Position numbers and translations under genes: made by a program. A stretch of 64,000 bases of DNA from Lumbricus terrestris (Eukaryota > Annelida > Clitellata > Crassiclitellata > Lumbricidae), in contig OX457038.1 of assembly GCA_949752735.1 (NCBI GenBank), positions 18,954,581 through 19,018,580 on the forward strand. The letters are read 5' to 3'. This document shows, piece after piece, positions 50,405 to 61,968 of this stretch; positions within the stretch are counted from its first letter, which is position 1, and each line of letters starts with the position of its first letter. The notes under the pieces are model-generated. The model searched no databases. It saw only the letters and a list, made by a program, of their open reading frames with translations, and was not told where the DNA came from.

Positions 50405-51486
50405 CGGTGAGAACGCCAGTCAGAGGGGCGGACATACGCTTGATGAAATCGCAGCATGCACTCACTTATTCAAACAACTTTTCAATATACATGTAGGCTG
50501 TTATAATCATGGGCGGAGACCTAGGGGGGGACAGGAGGCGGTCCCCCCAATGGAGGGGTTGGGGGACGGCCCATGCATTTGTCCCCACCCCCAATCGCTG
50601 AGCGTCAAGACTAAAAAAAGGTCATCAACTTTTTTGGCGGCGAAATAGAATTTTTTTCGAGATTTCGCCGGTCGTCAGAAATTTTGGTCGCCGGAAAAAG
50701 ATGGAAATTTTTCTGCGACACTCAGCCATTCGTCCATCAGAAAATCTCGCGTCTTTCCGTCCCCCCCCCCCCACCAAGTCTCGGCCCAGGTCTCCGCCTA
50801 TGGTTATAATTATATGTATTTATAAATTTATATATAGACCTGTCGATGAAAGTATGTGTACTGTATAGTATATCTGAATCGAACATTCGTAAACCTATAC
50901 CCCGGTATATGTCTTTCTCTTGTAATCATGCATATTGAGACTGCACCTATTGAATCATATTGATCTATTTTTAAATGATGCAGCTGCGTTTCTGATTAAT
51001 TTCGGAGTGTTTTCGGTTCATTCTTTGTTCATGTGCCGCTAATTAATTTATTATTCTGTTCACGTGATCATCGAAAAAAATTCACAGCAGCTCGAGAACA
51101 GCTTTAACGGTCATAATTATACAAATACACCAGTGAGAGTCAATTCGTTTAGCGCCATTGTTTGAACTGGTGTTCGACCACTGCAGCTGCTCTAACATCT
51201 ATTACAAATCGCGAATCAGATCCACCTAAAAGTAGCGAACACGTTGTTATCACATCGATGCACTTAGGGTCTTTGATTCCATCAAACACTCTGCAATAAC
51301 AAGTTTACTGGCAACGTTGGACATCCCTGATGGTGTCTACAATTGGCTCGTGAGGTATACCTACATAGTATTAAACACCGAGCTCACTTTAGTGGAGTTA
51401 TATATGCTGTCATAAGCATCAACGCCAGCTTCAGCCATGGATTGGTTTTAGATATATGGTTTGTTGATTTCATAGTATACCTCAGT
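50405..51486. repeat. Dispersed repeat copy A with a relic reverse-transcriptase segment
   Basis: Shares long segments with 52150-52712: GTCAGAGGGGCGGACATACG, then ATGCATATTGAGACTGCACC, then GCAATAACAAGTTTACTGGC. The last segment translates to fragments FDSIKHSAITSLLATLDIPD, GVYNWLVRY and ISINASF, resembling a non-LTR RT palm. Copy A contains the MITE at 50508-50802 and an extra 210 bp (about 51015-51230) that copy B lacks. Confidence 0.75.
50508..50802. mobile_element. hAT-type MITE, copy 2
   Basis: Same ends as the 17024 MITE. The duplication GTTATAAT is exact (50500-50507 and 50803-50810). The uninterrupted counterpart at about 52240-52262 in copy B shows the empty site. Confidence 0.9.
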
Positions 51487-51900
51487 GGTTTTCAACCTTT
51501 TTCTAGTGACGGAACCCTTCTCAAGCATTCATTTTCTCGCGGAACCCTTTGCAGGACTGTTTTTGAGGAATTTTTAGAACTGCACAACCCATTCTTTCTT
51601 GTCCCATCCTCTATGGTAAATTACTCCAAAACGGAGGGAAATTACCTTATAAAACTAGTTTTAACATCACAGAAGTGCTTCTACAACTGCACAAATCCAT
51701 TTAGAACTGCACATTTTGTGTGCAACTGCACGCTAAAACCTGACCATTCGCATTTCACCTATCCAGTGCACGAAGAAATGCATGCAGTTGTTATTTGTAA
51801 TTTTTTGTAATAATACTTATAGTTTTAAACAGTTCAAGACTTTTAATGCGCGTTATTTGCACTTCTGCATGGTGCAGTATATAATAATACAAATACATGC
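51487..51900. mobile_element. Fragment of a hAT-like element (CAGTGGTTTTCAACC end)
   Basis: CAGTGGTTTTCAACCTTTTT at 51487 is a typical hAT left end, and it starts exactly where similarity to copy B stops. No matching right end was found, so the element is truncated; its right limit is a guess. A frame at 51343-51810 crosses it and is not considered coding. Confidence 0.5.
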
Positions 51901-52019
51901 CTTATAATTCTATGGAGTCTACGAATATTCCAGTGCACAAAGCACTGTCAGGAACAGCTGCATTTCGCCAGCTATCAAATGGATAAAATATTGAAAATGG
52001 AAGTACGATGCATTCTAGT

Positions 52020-52712
52020 TTCAATTCAGTGAATTCTCCACGTTGAGACGAGTCTTTTGTTAGCAAACGTACCTCGTGGTGATTCATTAGAATTCAGTAT
52101 GAGGTTCTCTAGTGTGTCTTAGGACCAGAGACGAATTGAGCGACATCTTGAGTGAGAAACGCCATGCAGTCAGAGGGGCGGACATACGCCTAATGAAATC
52201 GCATCATGCACACTCACTTATACAAACAACTTCTCAATATAGGCTATATAATTATTATAATTATGTATTTATAAATTTATGTATAGACCTATCGATGAAA
52301 GTATGTGTATATCTGAATAGAACATTCGTTAGCCTATACTCTGGTGTATGTCTTTCTGTTATAATCATGCATATTGAGACTGCACCTATTGAATCCTATT
52401 GATCTATTTTTAAATGATGCAGCTGCGTTTTTGATTAATTTCGGAGTGCTTTCGGTTAAAAGCAACGAACACGTTGCTATCACATCGATGCGCTCAAGGC
52501 CTTTGATTCCACCAAACACTCTGCAATAACAAGTTTACTGGCAACGTTGGACATCCCTGATTGTGTCTAAAATTGGCTCGTGAGGTATACCTACATAGTA
52601 GGATACACTCAACTCACTTTAATGGAGTTATATAATGCTGTTATAAGCATCAACGCCAGCTTCAGCCATGGGTCGGTTTTAAATAGGCTTTGTTGATTTC
52701 ATAGTATACCTA
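52020..52712. repeat. Dispersed repeat copy B (no MITE)
   Basis: Collinear with 50405-51486 except for the missing MITE and a missing internal 210 bp. The left 130 bp match 47837-47968. Confidence 0.78.
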
Positions 52713-53173
52713 CTACATCTGACCTACACTCTCTTCATTTCCATAACCGACGACTCTCAAAATATGCTGGCAATTCAATGATTGTAATCGATTTATTTCG
52801 TTGACATTTCATTATTTCTACCCGTCATTAAAATGGTTGCTATATCAGTTTTCTGTAATTATTATTTTATTATTGCTATATTTATTATTATTACTTTATT
52901 GCTATAATTTTTCCCGTTATTAGAATCATCTAGGTCGATGAATAATTTATTGGGCATTAATTATAGTATAATGATCAAGTATCAATTTCATTGCGCTACG
53001 TAATAATTGTCAGTGAAGTGCCTTGTCGATTGTTCTAGCCATTGGCTAATCATGTCCAACTTTCTTTAACTGTATCTATGCCGATGGTGGGCGATGAATA
53101 TATTGTTGGTCGTTGTGACTGGTGATGTATGCATGCTCATTGCTCACAGTTGGTGTGGTTGTGTTTGGTGCAG

Positions 53174-53306
53174 ACGAAGCTGAATGCTTTGGCTTGTCTC
53201 GATCGTCTGCTGGACAGTCTCGACAAGATGATTATTCTCGACGAAGTAATTCCTTTCATGACGGAGATCACGTGTTCCGATGTTGACATCGTCATGGCCG
53301 TGACAG
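53174..53306 (+). CDS. SCYL2: SCYL2-like exon 9: HEAT-like helices
   Basis: 133 bp, phase 0 in and phase 1 out, after GTTTGGTGCAG and before GACAG/GTAAAG. It reads TKLNALACLDRLLDSLDKMI, then ILDEVIPFMTEITCSDVDIV and MAVT plus one base. Human SCYL2 has VRVNSLVCLGKILEYLDKWF and VLDDILPFL. The first base of the next codon joins CC of exon 10 to give Ala. A second, identical donor context lies 27 bp downstream in frame, so a longer form adding nine residues (GKVIVMSVT) is possible. Confidence 0.93.
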
Positions 53307-53350
53307 GTAAAGTCATTGTCATGTCCGTGACAGGTAAAGTCATTGTTGTC
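53297..53350 (+). repeat. 27-bp tandem duplication of the exon 9 donor site
   Basis: CCGTGACAGGTAAAGTCATT occurs twice, offset by 27 bp, placing CAG/GTAAAG donors at 53307 and 53334. Both give the same phase because 27 is nine codons, and no stop lies between them. Confidence 0.92.
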
Positions 53351-55151
53351 ATCGACGAACGACGACGTCATGACGACTTATGTCATCATACGTCTTAGTG
53401 CAAGCAGCCTTCCGTTAAGGCTTCTGCTTCCTACTCTTCTCCACTTATAGACGCTATCCGGATAAAGTGCTCACTCTAATTATAGTTCTTCATGCTTTGT
53501 TATGACAGAGAAGAGAATGACGGAGTAATTCCTTTCTTAGAATATCTATAGAATATCAAGTTACTGTATAGGATATTCATTCATTGTCCGTGCTTGTTTA
53601 TGAAGACAGTTCTATCTGGAATATCATATGCAATTAGTCTGTTTATGCAATTTCAAAGAGCATATTCAATTATATATGCGGTTCATATTTCTGCATCGCA
53701 TGCTTTATTACAAATTCTATTGTTAGCATTGTATACATAATACAACAGCTGCCAGATCAAATGTTAGACTGTCAACGTCATTTCAGCGGCCACGTCTATA
53801 AATTTTTCTGCATCTATGCCATTTCGGTAGATAATTACGAATATTACTTTGTCTCAAACAGAATTTGCCAAATAACTCATAAAAATTGGTAGAATTAAAG
53901 ACCGCTGTCAGGATTATGTTTCGTACCTCTGCGTGTACAGTGGATCTTCCACCTGAATGTACTGAATTGACTTATAAGCCATCTTGTTCTATTATATACT
54001 TGGCTGCATGAGGATTGATGGGCTTCTTAATATTCCGTCTCGTCTCGATTCTATCATCTATAAGCCTAATAAACATGCAGCGCAGTTCATCTGCAGTCGG
54101 GTAATAATGTCGCCTTGGCCGAGGAATTAGAGCGACGACGGTCTACACTGCAGTGATCACAACCTTTTGTTATGTTGGTGATTTACTCACCGCCTGCAGC
54201 AATAACTAAATGTCCTTCGTTCACCCGGCCTATGTAGGAATAGTGGGACGTGTGTTGTCGACGACCATGCAGCGAGGGACCAACAGGGCCGTGGCGCTAT
54301 TGTCACTATTGTGTGCCGAGGGGTCAGCGCGCCTGTTGTCGCTTCGTACTATCGAGTAAATCTGGTCCAGATACTTTGAGGATGATGCCCTCTGTTAAAT
54401 TTGAATGATATTACACTGGAAAGGTTCCACATTTATCTGCATGTACCTTTATAAAAAAATGTCTAGTTACCAACAACATTTTTGCCCTTAGTGACATTCA
54501 CCGTTTGTCTCATTGACAGGTGCTATATAAATTCTAATTACAACTGCAAAAATTACCGCTGGGATGCTCTGAAAAATTATCATGCAAGTAGCTGTAACCG
54601 CGCATGACGGTAATGACATGAAACGGTTGATCTTTACAGAATTTTCTGAATGCGTTGCCTAATATGCTTCTGTTGACTGACATATTGATAATAATATTAT
54701 GTCTTGCCTTTTTAAGTCTCTGCGATCAAGGATCGAATTTCAGTGCGTGATAGAAAATTGAAAGTGAAGAAGAAGAAGAAGAAGAAGAAGAAGAAGAAGA
54801 AGAAGAAGAAAAAGAAGCGGTTGGACCTTTGGATGATCACGGTTCCCGCATTAAGCCATACACAGAAATATCAATGTGGCTGTTTTCATTTTTGCCAACA
54901 CATATACATATTACATAACCACGCAATTCAAAGGTCATATAGGCTGGCGACTGTATTAAAGAGCGTGCAGTGATTAACTTTCATTGCGGGTGCTTGTGGT
55001 TATAGGCCTAAGTCACGTCCACCATTATACGCATTCTATCGCCATTGTTCTCCTGTGATGGTTTCTATTCCATTTGGCATTATTCCTTCAGTGTATACTG
55101 TACATCACAGTACATGTAGGATATATGTTGCTTTTATTTCTTTGTCTTCAG
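53351..55151. other. Intron 9
   Basis: No gene recognised. A GAA run lies at 54769-54811. The open frame across it is repeat-driven. Confidence 0.5.
54769..54811. repeat. (GAA)n microsatellite
   Basis: About fourteen GAA/AAG repeats. Confidence 0.93.
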
Positions 55152-55270
55152 CCATCTATCAACACCTGCTCAGTGATCGGAAGTTCGGTCTGACGTACAA
55201 CCTGCTGGCGTCGAAGATCATGCCTACTCTCATTCCACTATCCGTCTGCCCTGGACTCAGCATAGATCAG
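55152..55270 (+). CDS. SCYL2: SCYL2-like exon 10
   Basis: 119 bp, completing the split Ala codon and ending in phase 0, after TTTCTTTGTCTTCAG and before GTGATG. It reads IYQHLLSDRKFGLTYNLLAS and KIMPTLIPLSVCPGLSIDQ. Human SCYL2 has KKLGITKEQLAGKVLPHLIP and LSIENNLNLNQ at the same place. The IMPTLIPLS block is strongly conserved. No anomalies. Confidence 0.93.
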
Positions 55271-56033
55271 GTGATGCATGGATCAGAGATCTAAGCCAGC
55301 TTTATCCTGCGCTATGCTCAGAATTGCAATCAAAAGCTCATCGAAGGATTTGAACGTATCCAGCCGCAACTCAGCAAATATATATGTAGCCTATATAGTA
55401 TATAATATGTATATGTACATGTAGGTCTCAGGAATTTTAATTAAGAACGAGGACGCTGTGAATGGAGCTGAATGTCTGTACCCAGCAAATAGCACGAACT
55501 ATATACAAAGTGTTCATGAAATATAAATAACGATACTCGTACAATAGACCTATAATGAAAACTGTTTACAAAATAATATAAATGGAAATTGTGACCTGAA
55601 AATATGTAAAGTAGAGAATATGCCTTCATGTTAAGTATCTGTGTATCATGTAGAAATTCTTGTTTGGAACATATAGGCTACATTAGTACTTCAATATACG
55701 AAGTAAGCAAGTATGTATGCATCATGTTTTCCATGTCTGTAGTACAGTCAGTATGCATATGCTTATTTTATGTTACATGTGCCTTATTATGAACCCATAG
55801 GTCTATACTATATAAATCTGTGTAGCCTACTCATGCAGGAAAATAAGTTTCTGCCCACATAATTATGCATACTCACAACTCAACTTTTAATTCTTCTGTC
55901 TTTTAAATTGGGTGTCAATCGCGACAAAGTTCTTAAACTTTCACAAGTAAAGTGAAGACTAATGACGTGGTAAAGAGTGAGCTTCAGCAGAGTGAGCTTC
56001 AGCATGCATGTGGTTGTTTATAATCCGTTGTAG

Positions 56034-56140
56034 TTTAATATTCTGATGGATCTGTTGCGAGCGATGTTGTCTCAAATCGATCGTCAGCGTCGGATGAAGA
56101 TGGTCAGCGAAGTGCCCGACAGCAGCGCGTTGGAACTAAG
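56034..56140 (+). CDS. SCYL2: SCYL2-like exon 11: coiled segment after the HEAT region
   Basis: 107 bp, phase 0 in, phase 2 out, after TAATCCGTTGTAG and before GTCTAC. It reads FNILMDLLRAMLSQIDRQRR, then MKMVSEVPDSSALEL plus AG. Human SCYL2 has FNSFISVIKEMLNRLESEHK here. The charged helix fits the short coiled segment at the end of the HEAT-like region. The AG joins G of exon 12 to give Arg. Confidence 0.88.
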
Positions 56141-56340
56141 GTCTACCAAATAAACATTATTCATACATTCATTCATTCATTCTTTCATTCTTTCATTCAT
56201 TTAGACAGTTATGTGGTTTCTCGCTTAATCAAATATAATTATGAGGGCGCTACCACTTCAGCGCAGTTTTAAAGTGCTTGTAAATGGTGCAAGAAGCGTC
56301 CCAAGTTACAGCACACACATACCTAATAGGGGTTGGGGCT

Positions 56341-56395
56341 ATTCCAGATGGCTGGAATACGTACTCTTGCAGCAGTCCAACCGCTGCAAGAGTAC
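56341..56395. other. Two adjacent perfect hairpins in intron 11
   Basis: ATTCCAG/CTGGAAT (56341-56358, 7-bp stem) is followed directly by GTACTCTTGCAGC / GCTGCAAGAGTAC (56361-56395, 13-bp stem, 9-nt loop). Confidence 0.5.
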
Positions 56396-56769
56396 GACAT
56401 TAAAATGTCAAAGCACATGGTCTAAGGACGAGTACACCACCACCTAGAGTCTAAGAGTCGTGGATCGAAGATTTCTGCGACTCTCCTACTCTGACATCTG
56501 GCAACGGAGAAGCATTCCTCATGAGGCATCATCGGACCCACGTCTACATCTAAAATTAAATTACACGGTCAAACATGCAGGACGCGCTCGAGTTTTCAAT
56601 GCGTCCAACAGGAAGTAGGCCCCTACACATAGTTTGCACTATAGATCTATTAGCCAATCTTATCATTGAACGCACCTAGAAAAATTAATTCTAACCGAGG
56701 TCACCCTACTTCAATTGACGTTTACTTTCGGTACATTGTGACCGGACTGTATGGTGTGTGTTTCTCTAG

Positions 56770-56931
56770 GACCAATTTGCAACAGATGCACAGCTACTAC
56801 ACGGGAAATCGAACCCCGAACATTAAGCTACCCGAAGAGTACGCTCTAATGGCAAGAAACTCGCTGTCTCCACGTCCCAGCATATCGTCTAATTCGAGCA
56901 TCGGGTCGTCATACAGCAGGCATGGCTCCAG
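56770..56931 (+). CDS. SCYL2: SCYL2-like exon 12: C-terminal low-complexity part
   Basis: 162 bp, completes Arg and ends in phase 2, after TGTGTTTCTCTAG and before CAG/GTAGGT. It reads TNLQQMHSYYTGNRTPNIKL, PEEYALMARNSLSPRPSISS and NSSIGSSYSRHGS plus AG. The first residues may continue the helix (human: LEQLHIMQEQQ). The Ser/Pro-rich end is not conserved but fits the disordered SCYL2 C-terminal region. Continuity of phase with exon 11 supports it. Confidence 0.82.
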
Positions 56932-57448
56932 GTAGGTCTACCATTTCATCATCTTCAACTCACTGCAGAACATATCAACGTAAATGCTGAACAGTGCAAC
57001 GGCATGCATTCGTTCGTTCAGGGCCTATTTTAACGTGCCGACAGGCACGTCCGTGCTTTGAGATTACAAAAACGTGCCTGAGGAATTGACGGTCCGTGCT
57101 TCATCGCTCAGGCACGCCTGGCACGGCACTTACTGAACTTGTTTAAAGTTGTTTTAAAAAACACCGCCAATATATTTAATTTTTTTAGGAAAGTTCGAAC
57201 GGCGTTCCATACATCTATTTGGGCTCATGACGTCATGCAGCGCGTTAAACTTGTTTACAAACAGCACCGAGAGAACGGGACGCGCAATTTTGTGACTGAT
57301 GTAAAAATAATATTTAGGCTACATTTCAGTTTTCGTTATAATTCATAATTGTTTATTGACATTTATTATTACGATATTAGGACTATTAGGCCTTTCGGTC
57401 AGTTCAGACTGTTCAGTTGTTTTAGTTCATTCATTTGCGAATTTCACG

Positions 57449-57533
57449 ATGAGTAAAAAACGGGTTGCGTCGTCACCTGGAAACGACATACAGGCCATGT
57501 TTAAACGAATGACGAAGAGGAACGCGCACGCAG
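57449..57533 (+). CDS. OTU-hAT transposase, exon 1
   Basis: Starts at ATG 57449, reads MSKKRVASSPGNDIQAMFKR and MTKRNAHA plus G, and ends before CAG/GTTAGT. The basic, short N-terminus may act in nuclear import; no domain was recognised. The donor's phase (1) matches the acceptor of exon 2. An upstream ATG at 57356 is in the same frame but adds a hydrophobic 31-residue stretch unlike a nuclear protein, so the later start is preferred. Confidence 0.7.
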
Positions 57534-57710
57534 GTTAGTTGCTTTGGTCCTCAACACAGCTGTAAAATTATAAATTGTTGCAGTATGTTAACTTAAAAAG
57601 TTAAGAAACGATTACATTGATAAATGTAGCTAAGTAAATGATGAACTGTACCAAGTGACCTGTCAAACAGTCTAAGCTTATATCATTATTGTCATATAGT
57701 ATTATATTAA

Positions 57711-58358
57711 CCCAATGACGCCGGATCGGGGCCATTTGGCCCCGAAAATGGGAGCTATAAAACAGACTAAAATTAAAAGTTGTTTCCTTATGTCATACCT
57801 AAAAATAACTTGAGCGATGTTTGCGGAAGATTGATCGTTATTTTGACACCGAGTTTGTTGCGAAAAGTTTAGTTTAAGTTAGAAAAAAAATAATTTGAAG
57901 TTCGAGAAAGATGCCACGCGGAATTCCGTTTTCTGATGTTACTTGCAGCTATTGTTTCACTGTTGTCGTTCAGCAATGTTTATTGACAATTGTTTTGTCT
58001 TTTGACATTCTAAGGGCGCTATATAAATGAACTATTGATAAGCATAAAATGAATTTCATAGTCTGAATTCTGCTGATTCAGAAAATGTATACTTTATTAT
58101 GATTACTTGTAACTATTGTTGCACTGTTGTCAGTAAACCATGTTTATTTTCGATTGCTTTGTCTTTTGACATTCTAAGGGCGCTATATAAATGAACTATT
58201 GATAAGCATAAAATGAATTTCATAGTCTGAATTCTGCTGATTCAGAAAATGTATACTTTATTGGGATTATTTGTAACTATTGTTGCACTGTTGTTGTTCT
58301 AAGATTGGTACCATCAATTTCCTATTTTTTCCTAAAAACAATTCAGGTGGGAATGGGG
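57711..58358. mobile_element. piggyBac-like MITE in the transposase intron
   Basis: TTAA lies on both sides (57707-57710 and 58359-58362). The left end reads CCCAATGACGCCGGATCG and the right end GGGAATGGGG, a short imperfect inverted repeat. The interior has two tandem copies, about 164 bp apart, of a segment containing ACATTCTAAGGGCGCTATAT. TTAA targeting with CCC ends is the piggyBac pattern. Confidence 0.6.
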
Positions 58359-58582
58359 TTAAAGGTAAAGGTCTCCCTCAGTCTCCCTCAGCACTTCCGT
58401 GACTCTGTGTCATCATTGAAGATATGTAATTATGAATAGATATAAGCTACTAGCATCTGATATATAGCCTACAATAATAGTAGTTTAGTAAGAGTTATAG
58501 CATAAGCAAGTTCTTTAAAGTGGGTGTCATTTTTTCGACCATCTAACATTCTTTGGCATACTTGTGTACTTTGCAATTTCAG

Positions 58583-61527
58583 ATTCGTTTGAGCCGAGAC
58601 AGTTGACGGAAATGGATAAGTTGAAATCATTAGCTGCACAGAGGAATATGATGGTTGTCAATGTGGCTGCAGATGGAAACTGTTTATTTAGTTCACTCGC
58701 CAGACAGTTGACTCAGCTTGGACGCGGAAGCTCAGCGACAGCGACAACTGCTCATGATGTACGCATGGAACTGGTTGAATGTCTGCAGTCGCACTCACAG
58801 TCGCAGATGATCTTGGACAGTGGAGCTATGACAGAGCAGGAATTGCAAGTATATATCGACAACATGAAGAAATGTGGCACATGGGGTGATGGTGTAATTC
58901 TTTCTGTAGCAGTCAATCTGTATCGACGACCTATCATCATTTTAACTGTGGAGGGGGAACAGCGTATTGATATGGCAACATCACCTACCTCATCTCAAGC
59001 ATCGTCATGTGAGACTGAGTCTTACGCTATATATCTGGGGTTGGTTGGCACAAATCACTATGTAAGTATTGAAAAACAGAATAGTCAACAGACTCAACAC
59101 ACAGCGGAATCAGACACAAACATTTCTGATGACGAATGTGGCACTGGTCATTCAATTTCAACAAGTACTGCAGCTAGTAATAGTACCACAACCGAAGAGC
59201 AGTCAAGGACATCCGCACAGTTAACATGTTCACCGTCAACCATAAGTGTGACAGCTTCGCTATCTCCAGCTGGAAGTAAACCGGTGGATGTGAAAGTCGA
59301 TGAGTTTGAGGAAAAGGTTCACGAGGCAATTGAATTTCAAGGGGTTGTACAGTCAAGCAAAAATCAGTCAGGACGCAAACAGAAGGTTGAGGCTGAGCAT
59401 TGGGCAGAGTACAGAAGTGAAGCTCGTGGTGGGTCTGGTAGAAGGAGGATTGTGCATTGCAAAATCTGTTGTGCACATCCTGATCTGGTGAAGATCCACT
59501 GTCAAAGGATCCCAGCCATATGCACTGCAAATGGTGCAGTGTTCAGGCAGCAGATGTATGATGAACACTGTGTATCGACAGTACACAATGCTTGTTTGAC
59601 ACGTAGTCGACAACAGAAGGCTCTTGCCGAGGGTCGGATACATGAGGGAGAAACTGTGTTGGAGAAACAACTGCGATTTGCTAACACTGCATTGGAACAA
59701 AAGATAGCAAGAATCATGATTAAGGTATACATGGATGCCAAACGCGGGACACTATCTGCGTGGTCATTTCCAGCTAGATACGTGGCGTCATTGATGGCTG
59801 AAAGAATCGACTTGAACAACCCTGAAATTCCGTTTTCTCCTACTGACACAGATCTACAGTATGTCACTCCTGCAAGCCATCGCGACATGCTACTGACAAT
59901 CGCAGAAACGGACCGTAAGGCATTTGCACTCCGATTTAAAGATATCCTTGCGCTTTCTCTCAGAGTTGATGGTGCTGTTGACAAGCAGCGAATAGACAAC
60001 AAGCATGTTATGGCGCAGGTTGTAACGGCGGTTGGAGACATGGAGACTTGGTACATGGGCTTGGCTGAAAGCGAGAAGCGAGGTAGCGAGGGGTTATTGG
60101 AGGCACTCAGGAAGGCGTCTGCAAAGTGTGGAGCAACATGGCCAGAGATATTTAAGCAAACAACCTCTATTGTCACAGACGGCGCGTCAGAAAATACTGG
60201 AAGACATCATTCGCTATGGACACTGCTCGAGCAAGAACGCAAAGACAACACCACTAAGGACACGTCAAGTCCATGTAAGGGCCCTATCCCTCTCCTCAAA
60301 ATATGGTGCAGTGTTCACCGTTCTCAGTTAGTGTTCAAAGACATGACTACAGGTGTTCCTGAAGCACGGCGTGTTATAGATGACTGTAAAGCAGTTACGC
60401 GTTTCTATAACAGTTCAGCATGTAGAACAAAGGAATTCAAGAAGCATGCGGAAGAACTTGGCGTCACAGTCAGACAGTATCCATCAGTAATCGACATAAG
60501 ATTCACACAATATTCTAACAGTCTTCTGTCATCCATTCTGGACAACTACAGACCGATGATGCGACATCTGCAGACTTTCTCCCTGAAAGACGCTGAAGAA
60601 TATGGCATGCTGAAGAAGTGGATTAATGCTGACACTGTTCACATTGCAGCGATCTTGTGTGACGCGCTGTACATCTACTCTAGATTTCAGAAGAAGTTGC
60701 AGGGCAACCAAGTGACTCTGTTTGACGTCGAAAGTGATCGTGATAAATGTGTGGAGGACCTAAGGAAATTATTACAGCGTCCGCACCCAGGTGGATATGA
60801 GGAGAAAGTAATAATTACAGGGAATGAGGAACAAGCCGTTGAAGTTATCAAGAGTTACGACACTGTTAAGCTCACAGTCGTCCAATTAAGGCACTGTAAG
60901 AGAGAGCACTCTCTCGTTAGCAGTTGCGGTCGCGATGTGTATGCCATCAAGACTGAGATTATTTGTTCGCTGTGCAACTTTCTGACCAGTCGACTCGGAA
61001 CTGACAAAGGTGCCAGTGATCTTCGCTATGCACTAGAGTTTCAGGCGCTTTCTCCACCAATGCTTATGAATGGCAATGCATCTGATGAAGACATTGAACG
61101 GGTGTACACTGGCCTCGCATCAGACTTTGCGAAGCGTGACTTCTACAGTAGCTACGGAGAGCTGGTGAACGCTGCAAAGAAAGCGCAGATGTCCAACACA
61201 AGCACATTGCAGGATTTCCTTAAGATCAGTCTGACTAATGCAGACTGGCGTTCTGTTTCTGTAGCTGTCGCCAGACTACTCGCAGCAAAGCCTCATTCAT
61301 GTGACGTGGAGAGACTTGTTAGTGCATACAATCTCATGAAGGATGATGATAGAAGCAGCCTCAATGCAGAGACAGTTGATGCACATTTACATGTCCGAAT
61401 GAATATGCCGGTTACATCAAAATTTGATGTACGCCCAGCACTGCGAGCATGGTTTCAAGCTTGTAACCGACGTTCGCGACCAACTGTGAAGGCCAAATCC
61501 CAGGAATGGTTCAAGGACGTGTTTTAA
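58583..61527 (+). CDS. OTU-hAT transposase, exon 2
   Basis: 981 codons after the acceptor GCAATTTCAG; with exon 1 the protein is about 1009 residues. An OTU cysteine-protease domain lies at about residues 45-195: VAADGNCLFSSLARQL with catalytic Cys62, and GLVGTNHYVSIE with His187. A zinc-finger region follows near 321-370 (HCKICCAHPDLVKIHCQRIP). The hAT core has LRVDGAVDKQRIDNKHVM (Asp491), TSIVTDGASENTG (Asp561) and IWCSVHRSQLVFKD (Cys604, His607). The C-terminal hAT dimerisation segment is LLAAKPHSCDVERLVSAYNL. There is no stop or frameshift. OTU proteases remove ubiquitin; the transposase is expected to cut and paste the element. The link between the two activities is inference. Minus-strand frames here are shadows. 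Confidence 0.9.
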
Positions 61528-61819
61528 TTATCTGACTGCGACTCAAACTGACCAGCCGCAAGACGGCGCCAGTAACTGTTAGTCTGTTAGCTTAGCTATA
61601 AACTTTGCCTTTGTCTTGAAGACTTGACCCATGATCAATGATACCGTTAAGACATGTGTCGTCCATTTCGTAACTAATAATTATAATGACAGTGTTAGAA
61701 TTGTATAAGAAACTATTTGGTTCATGCAAAAATTGGAATGTTATCAAATTCAATATCAAATTATCATGTCGTTTGACTCATTTCAAGTTCTCAGCTAATT
61801 TTAAAATTTTCATAATCTA

Positions 61820-61968
61820 ACTCATACTGGAGAGAGACCTTACAAGTGTGATAGATGTGCTAAACCATTTACTTATTAATATAAGCTAGAAACGCATAAT
61901 CAAACTCATACTGGAGAAAGACCTTACAAGTGTGATAGATGTGCTAAAGCATTTAGTTATTAATAAAC
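61820..61968 (+). pseudogene. C2H2 zinc-finger gene fragment in the hAT 3' region
   Basis: Two units read THTGERPYKCDRCAKPFTY-stop and KLETHNQTHTGERPYKCDRC then AKAFSY-stop. HTGERPYKC is the classic linker of Kruppel-type fingers; the two units are near-identical tandem copies. It lies downstream of the transposase stop codon and inside the transposon ends, so it is a captured fragment. Confidence 0.85.

Noticed and set aside
51343..51810. 155-codon plus-strand frame as a gene
   Set aside because: It runs from a retrotransposon relic into a hAT end; a composite of two repeats.
59502..60176. Minus-strand 224-codon frame inside the transposase gene
   Set aside because: Shadow of the plus-strand transposase; its sequence has no family features while the plus strand has clear hAT motifs.
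61820..61968. Functional zinc-finger gene
   Set aside because: Stops end both finger units before the histidines; only a fragment remains.
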